From: Cordilura impudica
Lineage: Eukaryota > Arthropoda > Insecta > Diptera > Scathophagidae
DNA length: 64,000 nucleotides
Direction of reading: 5' to 3'
Assembly (NCBI GenBank): GCA_963682025.1
Contig: OY821520.1
Location: 91,298,992-91,362,991, forward strand
Positions within the stretch are counted from its first letter, which is position 1. Each line of letters starts with the position of its first letter. Of the stretch, positions 1 to 10,023 are shown piece by piece. The notes under the pieces were generated by a model. It was not told the origin of the DNA and ran no database searches. It was given only the letters and a program-made list of their open reading frames with translations. Both the position numbers and the translations under genes were made by a program.

Positions 1-2
1 AA

Positions 3-188
3 TACCAACCCCCTGAACCCATGGATGTAGATAGGAGCCTACGTAGTGCAATGCAAAGCGCTCAGAGACATCAACAACAGCAGGCCCCTAAAAGACTCCC
101 AGAGTCAACCAGGCAGTTTATTCCGAAGGTTCAGAGAATTAATAATATTGAAGAGGAACCAAAAGAAGAACTTAATTTTTTAGAGTAA
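3..188 (+). CDS. gag: Gag C-terminus (partial)
   Basis: The reading frame is open from the window edge to TAA at 186-188, giving about 61 residues. It contains a PEPMDVD motif followed by a glutamine-rich basic stretch, typical of errantivirus Gag C-termini. Gag forms the virus-like particle core in the cytoplasm. The last codons contain the slippery heptamer used to enter pol. The frame lacks a start only because the window begins inside the gene. Confidence 0.8.
   Translation, partial: YQPPEPMDVDRSLRSAMQSAQRHQQQQAPKRLPESTRQFIPKVQRINNIEEEPKEELNFLE
176..182 (+). promoter_or_regulatory. -1 ribosomal frameshift site T TTT TTA between gag and pol
   Basis: The heptamer TTTTTTA is phased as T TTT TTA in the gag frame, four codons from the gag stop codon. 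This is a canonical X XXY YYZ slippery site. Slipping back one base leads into the frame that reads through the protease DTG motif. The sequence and phase are seen directly; use in this element is inferred from how errantiviruses express pol. Confidence 0.8.
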
Positions 189-1138
189 GCTCGCTTCTGC
201 CTTTCATTTCAAAAACCTTAAACAAAGAGCAGAAGCTCAACATACTAATCGACACAGGCACTTCATTAAATTATATTAGACACTTAGATAACTTAAAGAA
301 TACATCGAAAATCGATAAGCCACTTAAAATCAGAACTGTCAATGGTGAAACTTACGTCACAAGAAAGTGCGATATTTCACTATTGGGCCAAACGGACACT
401 TTTTTCATCCTGCCAAATTTGACATCATTTGATGCTATAATAGGTTATGAATTTTTAAAGAAGATTGGAGCAGAGATTGACACTGGAAATGAGGTTTTGC
501 GATTTAGAAATGGGGAGGAGAACTTAAATTGTTTTCTCCCACAGGAAATAAATAGTTTGGAAATTGATTCTTCCTCTGTTCCGCTTGGCATCAAGAATGA
601 ATTTCGGAGGGCAATAGAAAGAAATCAGTCCGCATTCGCAGAACCAGATAGGGCACTTCCCTATAACACAAATATAGCTGCAACTATTAAAACAACCATA
701 AGCGAACCAATTTATTCTAGGTCGTACCCTTATCCAATATCGGCGGCCGGTTTCATAAATACAGAGATAAAATCTTTGTTAACTGACGGCATAATAAGAC
801 CTTCGTGTTCGCCATATAATTCTCCAATACATGTGGTGAATAAGAAGGGGTTAGATGAAAACGGCAAACCTAAACTCCGATTGGTAATCGATTTTAGAAA
901 ACTTAATGATAAGACAATTCCAGATAAATACCCAATTCCTGATACTTCAGTTATATTGAGTAATCTTGGAAAATCAAAATATTTTTCAACACTGGACCTG
1001 AAATCAGGGTTCCACCAAATCTTACTGGCGGAAAAAGATCGCCAAAAACCGCTTTTAATATTAACAACGGCAAATATGAATTCTGCCGCCTCCCATTTGG
1101 CCTCAAAAATGCCCCAGGCATCTTCCAAAGAGCCATAG
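182..1138 (+). CDS. pol: Pol, N-terminal part: protease and start of reverse transcriptase
   Basis: The -1 frame is open from the slippery site to TAG at 1136-1138. It begins with a retropepsin-like aspartic protease carrying LIDTGTSLNYI (near 243-275), with a downstream AIIGYEFL hydrophobic-glycine segment. The reverse transcriptase fingers follow, with the LRLVIDFRKLN and YFSTLDLKSGFHQI motifs; the first catalytic Asp is in LDLKSGF. An ATG at 383 exists, but the protease motif lies upstream, so initiation is by frameshift rather than at that codon. The frame is lost at 1044-1048, where a run of five A sits where six would keep the RT frame. The translation after that point is spurious. Confidence 0.88.
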   Translation, partial: RVSSLLPFISKTLNKEQKLNILIDTGTSLNYIRHLDNLKNTSKIDKPLKIRTVNGETYVTRKCDISLLGQTDTFFILPNLTSFDAIIGYEFLKKIGAEIDTGNEVLRFRNGEENLNCFLPQEINSLEIDSSSVPLGIKNEFRRAIERNQSAFAEPDRALPYNTNIAATIKTTISEPIYSRSYPYPISAAGFINTEIKSLLTDGIIRPSCSPYNSPIHVVNKKGLDENGKPKLRLVIDFRKLNDKTIPDKYPIPDTSVILSNLGKSKYFSTLDLKSGFHQILLAEKDRQKPLLILTTANMNSAASHLASKMPQASSKEP

Positions 1139-3264
1139 ACGACATCCTCAGACCATATATAGGAAAATTCTGTCACGTTTATATCGATGACATAATAATT
1201 TTTTCCCCAGACGAAAAAAGTCACCTACAACATATTGACTCAATATTAAGCGATTTGGCTAAAGCACATATGCGGGTTTCGATTGAAAAATCAAAATTTT
1301 TTAGACAAGAGGTCGAATTCTTGGGATTCGTTGTCTCACAGAAGGGTATTAAGACCTCACCCGAGAAAGTTAACGACATAATCAACTACAAAACCCCAAC
1401 GTCCCTCAGGGCCCTTAGATCATTTCTGGGCCTGTCAGGTTATTATAGGAAATTCGTGAAAGATTACGCCGCAATAGCACAGCCACTCACTAAGTATTTA
1501 CGTGGTGAAAATGGTCATATTGGAGCAAATAAATCCAGGCACGTTAAGATTACACTTGATGACGAAGCAATCGATGCTTTTAAGAAAATTAAACAAATCC
1601 TCGCATCAGAGGATGTTTTACTCCTTTATCCAGATTTTGAAAAACCGTTTGAGTTAACTACGGATGCATCAAATCATGCGCTGGGTGCTGTCTTGTCACA
1701 AAACGGACGCCCAATAACCATGATATCCAGAAAGTTATCTTCAGCAGAGGAAAATTATGCCACTAACGAACGAGAGCTATTGGCAATTGTGTGGGCATTA
1801 AAAACCCTGCGAAACTACCTTTACGGTGTACGCCATATTAAAATTTTTACGGACCATCAACCGTTAACCTTTTCTATCTCAGACAAAAGTACGAATTCAA
1901 AAATAAAAAGATGGAAGGCTTTTGTGGAAGAGTTTTCCCCCACCTTTCATTACAAGCCAGGAAAAGAAAATATTGTGGCGGATGCGTTATCACGACAATT
2001 TTTGAACAATATATCAGAAATCGAATCCTTTCACGATACAGTCCACAGCGAAATGTCATCCACGAACGCGATAAAATCTATAAAGTTTCCCGCGAACCAA
2101 TTCAGAAGCCAAATCGTAATTACTAAAGGTAACACAAACTCCAAAAGGATCAAAATATTTTTTCAGAAATATATTCGACATACAATCGAATATAAAGACG
2201 TGGAAGAACTCTATTCATTCATAAGAACTAGTGTAAATTCCAAAGTTGTAAACGCAATTTGTTGCGACTTACCTACACTTGCTGAAATACAGAATCATGT
2301 TTTAGAAACATTCCCGTCCGTAAAATTCGTTCATACCGAAAGGCTGGTTATCGATTTAACGAATCGAAACGACCAAGTGGAAACGGCACATTGTGAGCAT
2401 AATCGTGCACATAGGTCGGCAAACGAGAATTTTAAACAATTGTTGGAGGACTACTTCTTCCCAGACATGAAAAAAATACTTAAGACTATCAGTAGGAATT
2501 GCAAAATTTGTTTGGAGAACAAGTACAACAGGAGAGCAACGAATAATATAATTGGCGATACCCCTATCCCTGAATATCCAGGCCACATACTACATATCGA
2601 TATATTTTCGACGAACGGCCAACATTTTTTAACGTGTATTGACAAATTTTCTAAATTTGCAAGCGTAATTCCAATTGCATCAAGAAATTTAATTGATGTT
2701 AAGAATGCCCTTTTTCAGATTCTAAGTAGATTTAAGGGAACAAAACTAGTCGTGTCAGATAATGAAAAAGCATTTCAGGCAAACTACATAAAAAATTTTT
2801 TAAAGGACCATTTTGACGCCGAGCAATTCTTTATACCCCCTCTTCATAGCAAGAGCAATGGCCAAGTGGAAAGATTTCACTCGACCCTAACGGAGATAGC
2901 ACGTTGCGTCAGGGCTCAGCACGAAATTAGCGACACGATTGATCTTGTTCTTCTCTCAAGCCTAAAGTATAATCAAACCATTCGCTCAGTCGTGGGAGCA
3001 AAACCCATCGATATATTGAATGATTTTTCCAAAGAGAAATTAAATAACATTAAGTTAAAGCTGGAGACAGCTCAAGATAAATTATCAAAACGCTCCACTG
3101 GGAACATCACAAAGCTTAAAGAAGGAGAAGTAGTGTTTGTTAGAAGAAATAGGAGATTAGGTAATAAGTTCGATAAGGTTTTTGTTGAAAAATTAGTGCA
3201 GAAGGATTTAGGCACAGCAGTTCTAGTGGAAAATAGAAAAGTTCATAAGGATAACTTGCGATGA
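1049..3264 (+). CDS. pol: Pol, C-terminal part: RT palm/thumb, RNase H, integrase
   Basis: Continues pol in the next frame after the single-base break; open to TGA at 3262-3264. The RT catalytic YIDD box is at 1180-1191. The first ATG (1255) is internal and not a start. Counted from 1255: RNase H has TTDAS (Asp about 137), NERELLAIVW (Glu about 174), FTDHQP (Asp about 200) and VADALSRQ (Asp about 242). Integrase has the HHCC finger (HNRAH near 382-386, CKIC near 416-419) and a D,D,E triad in HIDIF (about 449), VVSDNEKAF (about 502) and GQVERFHST (about 539). The C-terminus matches the basic end of errantivirus integrases. All catalytic residues are present, so the protein would be functional if the break is an error. 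Confidence 0.9.
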
Positions 3265-3306
3265 GAAGGGAGGATATAGAATCTTCGAATATTGAAACAA
3301 ATAACA

Positions 3307-3325
3307 TTTTTCTTTTCCTTTTAGC
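3307..3325 (+). other. Probable 3' splice acceptor for env mRNA
   Basis: A pyrimidine-rich run (3307-3322) ends in TTAG one base before the env ATG at 3326. Errantivirus env is made from a spliced subgenomic RNA, and this is where the acceptor is expected. The donor would lie upstream, outside the window. Confidence 0.6.
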
Positions 3326-4798
3326 ATGCTGTTGATTTCGAGAGTGGTTAGCGAACTTATAGACTACTCTGCATCAAAATATATCCCCATCACAGAAGGA
3401 CAGGTAGCAATCTTTAAGGACTTTGGTTCACTCGCACATTTGACTAACTTAACAAAATACCAACAACTTAGGAGAGAGACGGAGACTTTAATAGAACACA
3501 TCCCGCAGTCCCACATGAAGAAGATTTTGGAACTTGACTTACAACAAATAGATCGACCCTTGGATACCGTTAAAATTCATCACCGACAGGCACGCAGCCT
3601 TAACTTTCTAGGGACGGCATTAAAAATTATAGCAGGCACACCGGACTTTGACGATTTTAATGAACTAAAAACAAAAACAGATCTGTTATTACAAAATAAT
3701 GAAAACCAAATAGTTATAAACACTAGAATACAGGACCAAATAAACAAACTTACTGAAGCTGTGAACAATTTAATGTCAAAAAGCGAGCCCTCCCAAGTGA
3801 ACACCTTATATCTTTACGAATTAGCAAGTACTAGAACTAAGGCAATCATAGAGGACCTAGAAAACTGCGCTTTATCAATAGCATTAGCTAAAGCTGATGT
3901 TATTAATCCCATTATACTAGATAATGAGGAAATAAAATTTATTCTTAAGCTTGAAAATTTCGATGTAAGCATAAATGATTTATTGATAAATAGTAAGTTT
4001 AAAATTACCCAGAATAATGATATTATTATGTTTTATATAAGATTTCCTATTATTGACAACCTCTGTAATGCAACCTCAATTCATCCTGTTTCTCATAACA
4101 ATAAAATATTAAATTTTGAATCCAGTCTAGCTGCAAAGTGCCGGAATGGATACAAAATGCTAAAAGACTGCAATAGAAAAAGTATTACAACTTTCTGTAA
4201 AGAATCATTTTCTAAAAATACTTGCTTGAAAAATATTCTTAATACCTACAAGGCGAATTGCTCCGAGTTAACAGTGCATTTACCGCCTATTTCGGAGGTT
4301 ACTGACGGCATTCTTATCATTAACAACGCAGAAGCGATAATTAGACAGTCGGAAAAACCGCCAACTCGTATAAACGGTACCTACCTTGTAACATTCAAAG
4401 AATCAATCACTGTCAATGAAACGCTTTTTAAGAACAAAAAGCGCAATATCTTTCATAGCCCGGAAATTCCGTTAGCCCACACTGTGGTTATTACAGAACA
4501 CATAAAGCAACTATCCTTACCCGTTCTTAACGAACTACATTTTAGGAATCTCTATCATTTGGAAAATTTGACAAAGAAAATCACAACTCATGCTACAGTT
4601 TATAACTCCCTCTTTCTCGCGATCATTCTCTCAATGATTGCCTTACTATTGTACCACCTAATAAGACGAAAACTTAAAACAGAAGAGGGAGACATCAGTA
4701 AAATCATAACAAACCTTCAGGAAAAACTTAAAAAAGCCGAGGACGACTTCCTTTTTAGAGGGGGAGTAGTTAACTCCGTTAACACAAGTAGTGTGTAA
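3326..4798 (+). CDS. env: Envelope-like glycoprotein (errantivirus Env, baculovirus F-like)
   Basis: An intact 490-residue ORF follows pol after a 61-base gap. Known family role: a membrane fusion protein related to baculovirus F, allowing particle transfer between cells. Visible features: a furin-type basic site RQAR at residues 87-90, immediately followed by a hydrophobic glycine-containing stretch (about 91-107) in the fusion-peptide position; a heptad-like region after it; several NxS/T sites; a cysteine cluster around residues 260-315; and one transmembrane segment at about 427-446 followed by a 44-residue basic tail. The N-terminus is not a strong signal peptide, and spliced leader codons could contribute. 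The stop codon lies inside the 3' LTR, as in related elements. Confidence 0.88.
   Translation: MLLISRVVSELIDYSASKYIPITEGQVAIFKDFGSLAHLTNLTKYQQLRRETETLIEHIPQSHMKKILELDLQQIDRPLDTVKIHHRQARSLNFLGTALKIIAGTPDFDDFNELKTKTDLLLQNNENQIVINTRIQDQINKLTEAVNNLMSKSEPSQVNTLYLYELASTRTKAIIEDLENCALSIALAKADVINPIILDNEEIKFILKLENFDVSINDLLINSKFKITQNNDIIMFYIRFPIIDNLCNATSIHPVSHNNKILNFESSLAAKCRNGYKMLKDCNRKSITTFCKESFSKNTCLKNILNTYKANCSELTVHLPPISEVTDGILIINNAEAIIRQSEKPPTRINGTYLVTFKESITVNETLFKNKKRNIFHSPEIPLAHTVVITEHIKQLSLPVLNELHFRNLYHLENLTKKITTHATVYNSLFLAIILSMIALLLYHLIRRKLKTEEGDISKIITNLQEKLKKAEDDFLFRGGVVNSVNTSSV
4757..4767 (+). other. Polypurine tract
   Basis: AGAGGGGGAG precedes the LTR start and would prime plus-strand DNA synthesis. 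It lies within the end of the env reading frame. The exact boundary with the LTR could be 4765 or 4768. Confidence 0.7.
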
Positions 4799-5346
4799 CA
4801 ATATTTTTTCTCACCAAACACAACACAAATTGTCACAAAAACCACACCTGGGTAAACAAATTCAAAGTTAACACCCGCGTAAATAACTTATTGTTCCCAC
4901 AATAAGTGTGCTGCAATTTAACACATGTTAACATTGCATTTTTGACAATTTCAATCTATCCAATAATTTAGCGCCAAAATTCTGGGAATTAATCCCAACA
5001 TTTGAGTTCTCACAGTTAACATCTGTTGTCAATGTAGGAAAATAGTACTAAGTAGAATAAGTAAATTGAATCTGCAAACTCATCAGAAATAAGTTGCCTA
5101 CAATGTAGAAAAATAGTACTAAGTAAATTGAATCTGTAAACTCATCAGAAATTAGTTTCCCACATTGACATCTGTTGTCAATGTAGCATAAGAACTATAA
5201 TAAGAATAAAACCATGTAAAACGAAATGAATGATTTTATGTTAGAATTAAGATTTTTAGTATTTAAGATACATGTTTGCACAATAAAGAATTAATTGAAG
5301 TTCAGAACGGAACTAAAAAACAACACATAGTGTTCGAAAATTAATT
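4768..5346 (+). repeat. 3' LTR
   Basis: Starts AGTTAAC after the polypurine tract and appears to end TTAATT, so the ends are a short imperfect inverted repeat as in gypsy. Length is about 579 bp. It contains an internal direct repeat of about 60 bp (about 5034-5102 and 5103-5160) and two copies of CATCTGTTGTCAATGTAG (about 5022 and 5170). AATAAA signals lie at 5205 and 5282. No 5' LTR is available for comparison, so the limits are inferred. Confidence 0.75.
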
Positions 5347-5350
5347 TATA

Positions 5351-5525
5351 TGATATTAAAAATTTACTTTGTATGCGAGGTGCCACGTCCACTAAAAATA
5401 TTAAAAAAAAATACAGCCTGTAGCACTTCCGATATCCGCAGTAAGAATCAGTTAAAATTTCAGGAAGATCAGACAGGTCGTTACGGAGATTACCTCCTAC
5501 AAACAAACAAACACATTACCTCTTT
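5351..5525 (+). repeat. Target-site repeat, copy 1 (of 2)
   Basis: This ~180 bp stretch, from TGATATTAAAAATTTACTTT to the tract AAACAAACAAACA, recurs at about 6757-6925 with scattered substitutions. The errantivirus is inserted at its left edge. Confidence 0.75.
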
Positions 5526-5739
5526 ATTATGCTAAGTATAGATCATTAATATAGATTCATTTATTTTGATACTTGCTGATATAAAATGTTTTTTGTTTTT
5601 TTTTAATTCGGTACAACAATTATCAGATTGTTCGGCGTTCCTGCCCTGGAGGTACATGTAGCAGCCCATGAGAAGAACATGGATTTTGCAAATTAGATCT
5701 GGCACCACTCAACTATTGGCTTTGAACTTAAAATATCAC

Positions 5740-5870
5740 TTGGCAATTTTTATTTTTTTGCGATTTTTGATTTTGCCCATTTTTGATTTTGAAGCTTTTG
5801 TTTTTGGGCGATTTTTATTTTTCGCGATTTTTATGTTTGGCGGTTTTTGATTTTGACGGTATATTTTCCA
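5740..5870 (+). repeat. GATTTTT-based minisatellite
   Basis: Imperfect short repeats of the type GCGATTTTTGATTTTG. The ORF across this interval is a low-complexity artefact. A related array in the opposite orientation lies at 61690-61890, and the flanking sequence containing TCGTGGAAAATAT is shared, so both belong to one dispersed element. Confidence 0.7.
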
Positions 5871-5939
5871 CGACAAATCACATTGATAACTAATGTACTT
5901 GTCAAAAGACTGTTGCTTTCGTAGTACATCATATTTTTG

Positions 5940-6800
5940 ATATAGGAGGTGCCACGCCCACTTATCCCATCCCGCCCAATTTTATTTGGACTACTCACAT
6001 TAATATCTGATGGACTCGTGCAAAATGTCGAGCCTTTCCCAATTATATGATATTAGATATCTACTTTACATGGGCGGTGCTACGCCCAGTGCTTCGATCA
6101 CGCCCATTTTTTTGTTCGACTAATCACACAAAGAACCTATGGGCTCACGCAAAGCCACAAAGCTCTCTCTTTTACAGTACTCCAAACATATGACATTAAA
6201 TAGTTACTTTGCATGGGGAGTTCCCCGCCCATTGTTGTGAACCCGCCAATTTTTTATCTGAATACTCATATTAAGATCTGATGGTGTCTTGCAAAGTGCC
6301 AAAGCTTCCCTCTTTTAGTACACCAGTTATATGATATCATATATTTACTTTGTACGGTCGGTGCCACGCCCACTTCTCCGATCACGCCCATTTGTTGTTT
6401 AACTAATCATATGAATAACTTATGGGTTTACACAAAGTCCCAAGACTATCACTATAACAGTACTCCAGATATATGGCATTATATATTTTATTTGCATGGC
6501 AGGTATCACGCCTATTGGTCCGATACTGCCAATTCTTTGTCCGACTGCTCACATTTATAATAGGTGACATCAGACAAATTTGAAAAACTCTCTCTATCAT
6601 AGTACTCGAGATATATAACATTGAATTATTACTTGTGTGGGAGGTACCACGCCCATTTTTCCGCATCGGCCCATTTCCGGCGTGGCTACTGATATTAACA
6701 ATAGGTGACCTCACACAAATTTGCAAAGCTCTCCCTATCATAATACTCAATATATGTATATGATATTAAAAATTTACTTTGTGTGGGAAGTGCCACGCCC
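5940..6800 (+). repeat. ~140-bp tandem array with CCACGCCCAC core
   Basis: About seven diverged units, each with a GGTGCCACGCCCAC-like core (about 5949, 6088, 6228, 6363, 6507, 6645, 6790) and a shared TATGATATTA...TTTACTTTG segment. Period is about 140 bp. Small ORFs here (for example 6403-6750 on the minus strand) follow the repeat period and are not genes. A related CCACGCC array occurs at 29.8-30.5 kb. Confidence 0.75.
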
Positions 6801-6925
6801 ACTAAAAATATTAAAAAAATTATAGCCTATAGCACTTCCCATATCCGCATCACTCTGTGAAAATTCCAGGAAGATCAGATGGCTAGTTACGGAGATTACC
6901 CCCTACAAAGAAACAAACAAACAAA
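6757..6925 (+). repeat. Target-site repeat, copy 2
   Basis: Second copy of the repeat at 5351-5525. It overlaps the last unit of the tandem array, so the errantivirus target belongs to the same satellite-like family. Confidence 0.75.
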
Positions 6926-6929
6926 CACA

Positions 6930-8345
6930 CATTACCTCTTTATTTATTAGTACAGATGTGACAGCGAAAATTAAAAGGAACTTATGGGTCGATAAAATCG
7001 ATTTTTACTTTTTTGATGATTTTTGTATGCAGTAGACAACACGCTCTTTCTAATGCAGTAAACTGCTGCTTTCTGACTTCATTAGTTTTGTCATAAGTAA
7101 GCTTCAAAATATACACTTTTGGTAAAAAAAAAAAAAAATAAAAATGAATCCGATGTGACAAACTTTTCTGCAATTGATCTAGTTTTCTTGAAACTCATCA
7201 CTCAGGGGTTTTCAGGGTCGCTGATTACGAATCTGGTATTAGATTAATCAGAATAGCTTTTGAAAAATTGAGATGGGAGATTACAATAGATATATATCCG
7301 ATGTTTTTAATGAAATGAACAGCATATTTATAACTTAACTGTATATTTTAAAAATTAAAAAAAAAACACAATAACTAAAAAAAACCTAACTAAAACTAAT
7401 TCTGCTTCTTACATATTCTGTTCCTCGATTTCACTTTTGTTTCTAAATTAGCATTTCTTCTTTCCATTGCCACATCTACTAATTTCTCATCTTTAATTTT
7501 TTTTAACCAAAATTTATTTCGATTGTGGTGCTACATAAAATTATAAGAATGTTAACAAAATTTTTTTTACAAACCACTCTATAGAGTTGCTGTATAAATT
7601 ATTTAAAATGTAATAAAATGGCTAATAACGTCATTATCGATGATATTGTCAGGATTTAAATAAAATAAATTTCAATTTCTTCAGCACTTTCACTTAAGCA
7701 ACTAAAATTTTTACAAAACACTTAATTTTTTGCTCAAAGAATAATAACAAAACTGAAACTTTTCAATATTTAATATCACACTTATGCTAAAATGTACAAA
7801 TAAATGATTTAGCAACAACAAAAAAATACGTAAGACAGCCTTGCTAGCTGCTGGTAAGAGGTTCCAACATAAATAAGGATTAATGTAAAGATAATACTCA
7901 CACACATAACTAGTGGGAATGACTGTTTATACTATGTTCTGTTGTTATAGGAAAGAAAAATAGAATATTATAAAAAATAATTATTTATAGTTCTACTAAC
8001 TCAAATAATTAGTAAGCAAATTTCGTCTTTATAGTCACTCAGAACTAAACATCTGATACTCTACAGTCCACTAGTAATATAAAAAAGATAATAGCCCTTT
8101 TGGTTACTAATAAGCACCCAATGCTTAAAGAGGTTTAAATCGGATGCATTACTTTTCATTAAAGTTGTATCTAAACATTTTTGAAGCAAGCCAACTTTTT
8201 CGAAAAACTTTAAAAGACATAAACATTGTGTAGAAAAAGCACCCTTACGGTAGTTTCGATCTACACACTTTTAATGCCTTTCCACTTCTAAGGCCATTAA
8301 CCGTTAAACAAGAACTCAAAAACAGCTCTACTTAAACACTTATAC
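6930..8345. other. Intergenic AT-rich sequence with two weak traces
   Basis: No gene is evident. A GGTCGCTGATTACGAATCTG motif near 7216 matches a motif in the terminal repeats of the elements at 25568 and 32442. About 200 bp to the right, minus strand 7407-7520, there is a ~38-codon open stretch rich in Lys/Arg behind an acceptor-like TTTTATGTAG. It could be the last exon of a transposon gene, but this is weak. Confidence 0.35.
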
Positions 8346-8354
8346 ATAGAGCAT
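8346..8354 (+). repeat. 9-bp target-site duplication, left
   Basis: ATAGAGCAT immediately precedes the foldback element and is repeated exactly at 11266-11274. Confidence 0.88.
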
Positions 8355-9562
8355 TAGGATGACCCTTAATCAAAAAAGTGTTCAAACTGTCGGTCTCACC
8401 CCCTAGAAATATGCGAATAGCAAAAAAACTGAGAAGTACAAAGTTTTGGGCCAATAGTCGTGACGCAAAGCGATTGAAAATTTCAAGTGTGTTTATATGG
8501 GGAAAATATGATTATTTTTTTTTCAGATTTTACGAAAATTTCAATCTATAGTTTAACTTTTCCGTCAAGCTGTTACATAATTCAGGATCAGTATTAACTT
8601 ATCCCTTCAAAAGGCAATAAAACTTCAAAATCGAATACAACCTCGCCAAGAAATAGCAAATACCCCAGACCACTTTTGTGCCAAAAAAAACTAGGTCATG
8701 AAATTTGATGGCATTCTTTTCAACTTTGAGAAATTGATTAAAGCCATCATTTTTTTTTTGTCTCTATACTTATAAGTACTCAGATATGAAGTATTGTTTT
8801 ATTACCACGTTGCTAATCTATTGCGCATTGAGACCGAAAATTGGAAATTTTTTTGATAAAATCTTTAAAACTCTTTTTTCAAGTTTGAAAAAATTTTTTA
8901 AACAAAATTTAAAAAAATTAATCTATCACTATAAGGTTTTATTAAATATATGTTGCAGATTAACCGTGTGAATTTTTAAGTAAATCCCTTTGCCAGAACT
9001 TTTTTTGACAGGGATTTTATTTTCACGGATTTCGAGAAAAATTGGATTTTTGTGAAATATTCTGTAAATGTACTCTTTCTAAATACTTAGTAACAAAAAT
9101 TCATCACTTTTCTACTTTTAAATATTATATTTTATTTTAATAGCCCAGGGTTTCGGAAAAAAATAATATGACTCCATTAACCCTTTTGGAATTGGGGTCA
9201 CATATGACCCTAAACTAATAAAAGACAATTTATTCAAAAAATTCAAATATTTTGTAAGGGCTGTCCAATTTTTAGATGCGACACTTAAAATATAATAACC
9301 AAATATGTTTAAGTTTCGCTCCAAAAATTTGGGATAAATCTGAGAACGTTAACCCATTATTTGCCAAGGCCAGCTTTGGATTTTAAGATATTTTAAAATA
9401 AAAATGACCTAAAACGAGTTTTTCTATTAAACTCGTTGATACCACTAGTTGGAATTTAAGAAAAATAATTCGGTTAAATTTTATTTCTTTAACCCTTCAG
9501 TGCTCCTGAGATCAAAATTATCCCTAGTGATATATCTCTGGTGCAATTATCTGCTTATTGCA
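8355..9562 (+). repeat. Left arm of foldback element
   Basis: Pairs with 10024-11265 in reverse complement. Landmarks shared by both arms: CAAACTGTCGGTCTCACCCC near the outer end, GACCACTTTTGTGCC, GGGGTCACATATGACCC in the middle, and GCAATTATCTGCTTATTGCA at the inner end (9542-9562). Confidence 0.88.
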
Positions 9563-9639
9563 ACTTAAGTCATATGTCTGAAAAATAGGACGTTTTTTGA
9601 AATTCACTTTGATTTAACTTTGTAATTTATTCCATTAAG

Positions 9640-9720
9640 AGTAATAATAATATAATAGTAATAATAATATAATAGTAATAATATAGTAATAATAGTAATA
9701 TTACCTTTTAATATATATTA
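9640..9720 (+). repeat. (ATA/AAT)n microsatellite
   Basis: Imperfect run of AATAATAATATAATAGTAAT-type repeats in the spacer of the foldback element. Confidence 0.8.
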
Positions 9721-10023
9721 TTATATTTGAAATATACTTTTATTTAATAAACTATTTAAAATTGGGAAATAAAATGGTAGAAGTTTCAAAACATGTAGGT
9801 GACATTGAAGATAATATAAAGCGACCGATTATAAAAAATCAAAAAATGTCAACCCTTATAAGTAATGGCATCTTCACCGATTGACCTGCAATTTTTTTTT
9901 GGCGTTTTTTATCAATATCCACTAAATTTGTGGGTGAGACAGCAATAAATTCAACTATTACTTTATTACATAAAGTAATTTTATAACGAAATTGGTTAAA
10001 AGTTGTTTTAATTTATATTCGCG

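Larger units (their letters stand above)
1..5346 (+). mobile_element. Errantivirus (Ty3/Gypsy LTR retrotransposon), 5' part outside window
   Basis: Order on the plus strand is end of gag, pol (protease, RT, RNase H, integrase), env-like gene, polypurine tract and 3' LTR, which is the errantivirus layout. The 5' LTR, primer binding site and most of gag lie before the window. The 3' boundary is inferred: the LTR appears to end in TTAATT at 5346 and is followed by TATA at 5347-5350, a plausible 4-bp target duplication. It sits inside a copy of a local repeat that recurs at 6757. Env is intact and pol has a single-base break, so the copy is young or the break is a sequencing artefact. Confidence 0.93.

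Noticed and set aside
730..1224. 164-codon minus-strand ORF
   Set aside because: Antisense to the reverse transcriptase; no independent protein features.
2356..2645. Overlapping minus-strand ORFs inside integrase
   Set aside because: Shadows of the pol coding sequence.
6403..6750. 115-codon minus-strand ORF
   Set aside because: Lies within the 140-bp tandem array and repeats with its period.
5740..6800. CRISPR-like spacing of repeats
   Set aside because: Units are 140 bp and diverged throughout with no repeat-spacer pattern; the context is eukaryotic.
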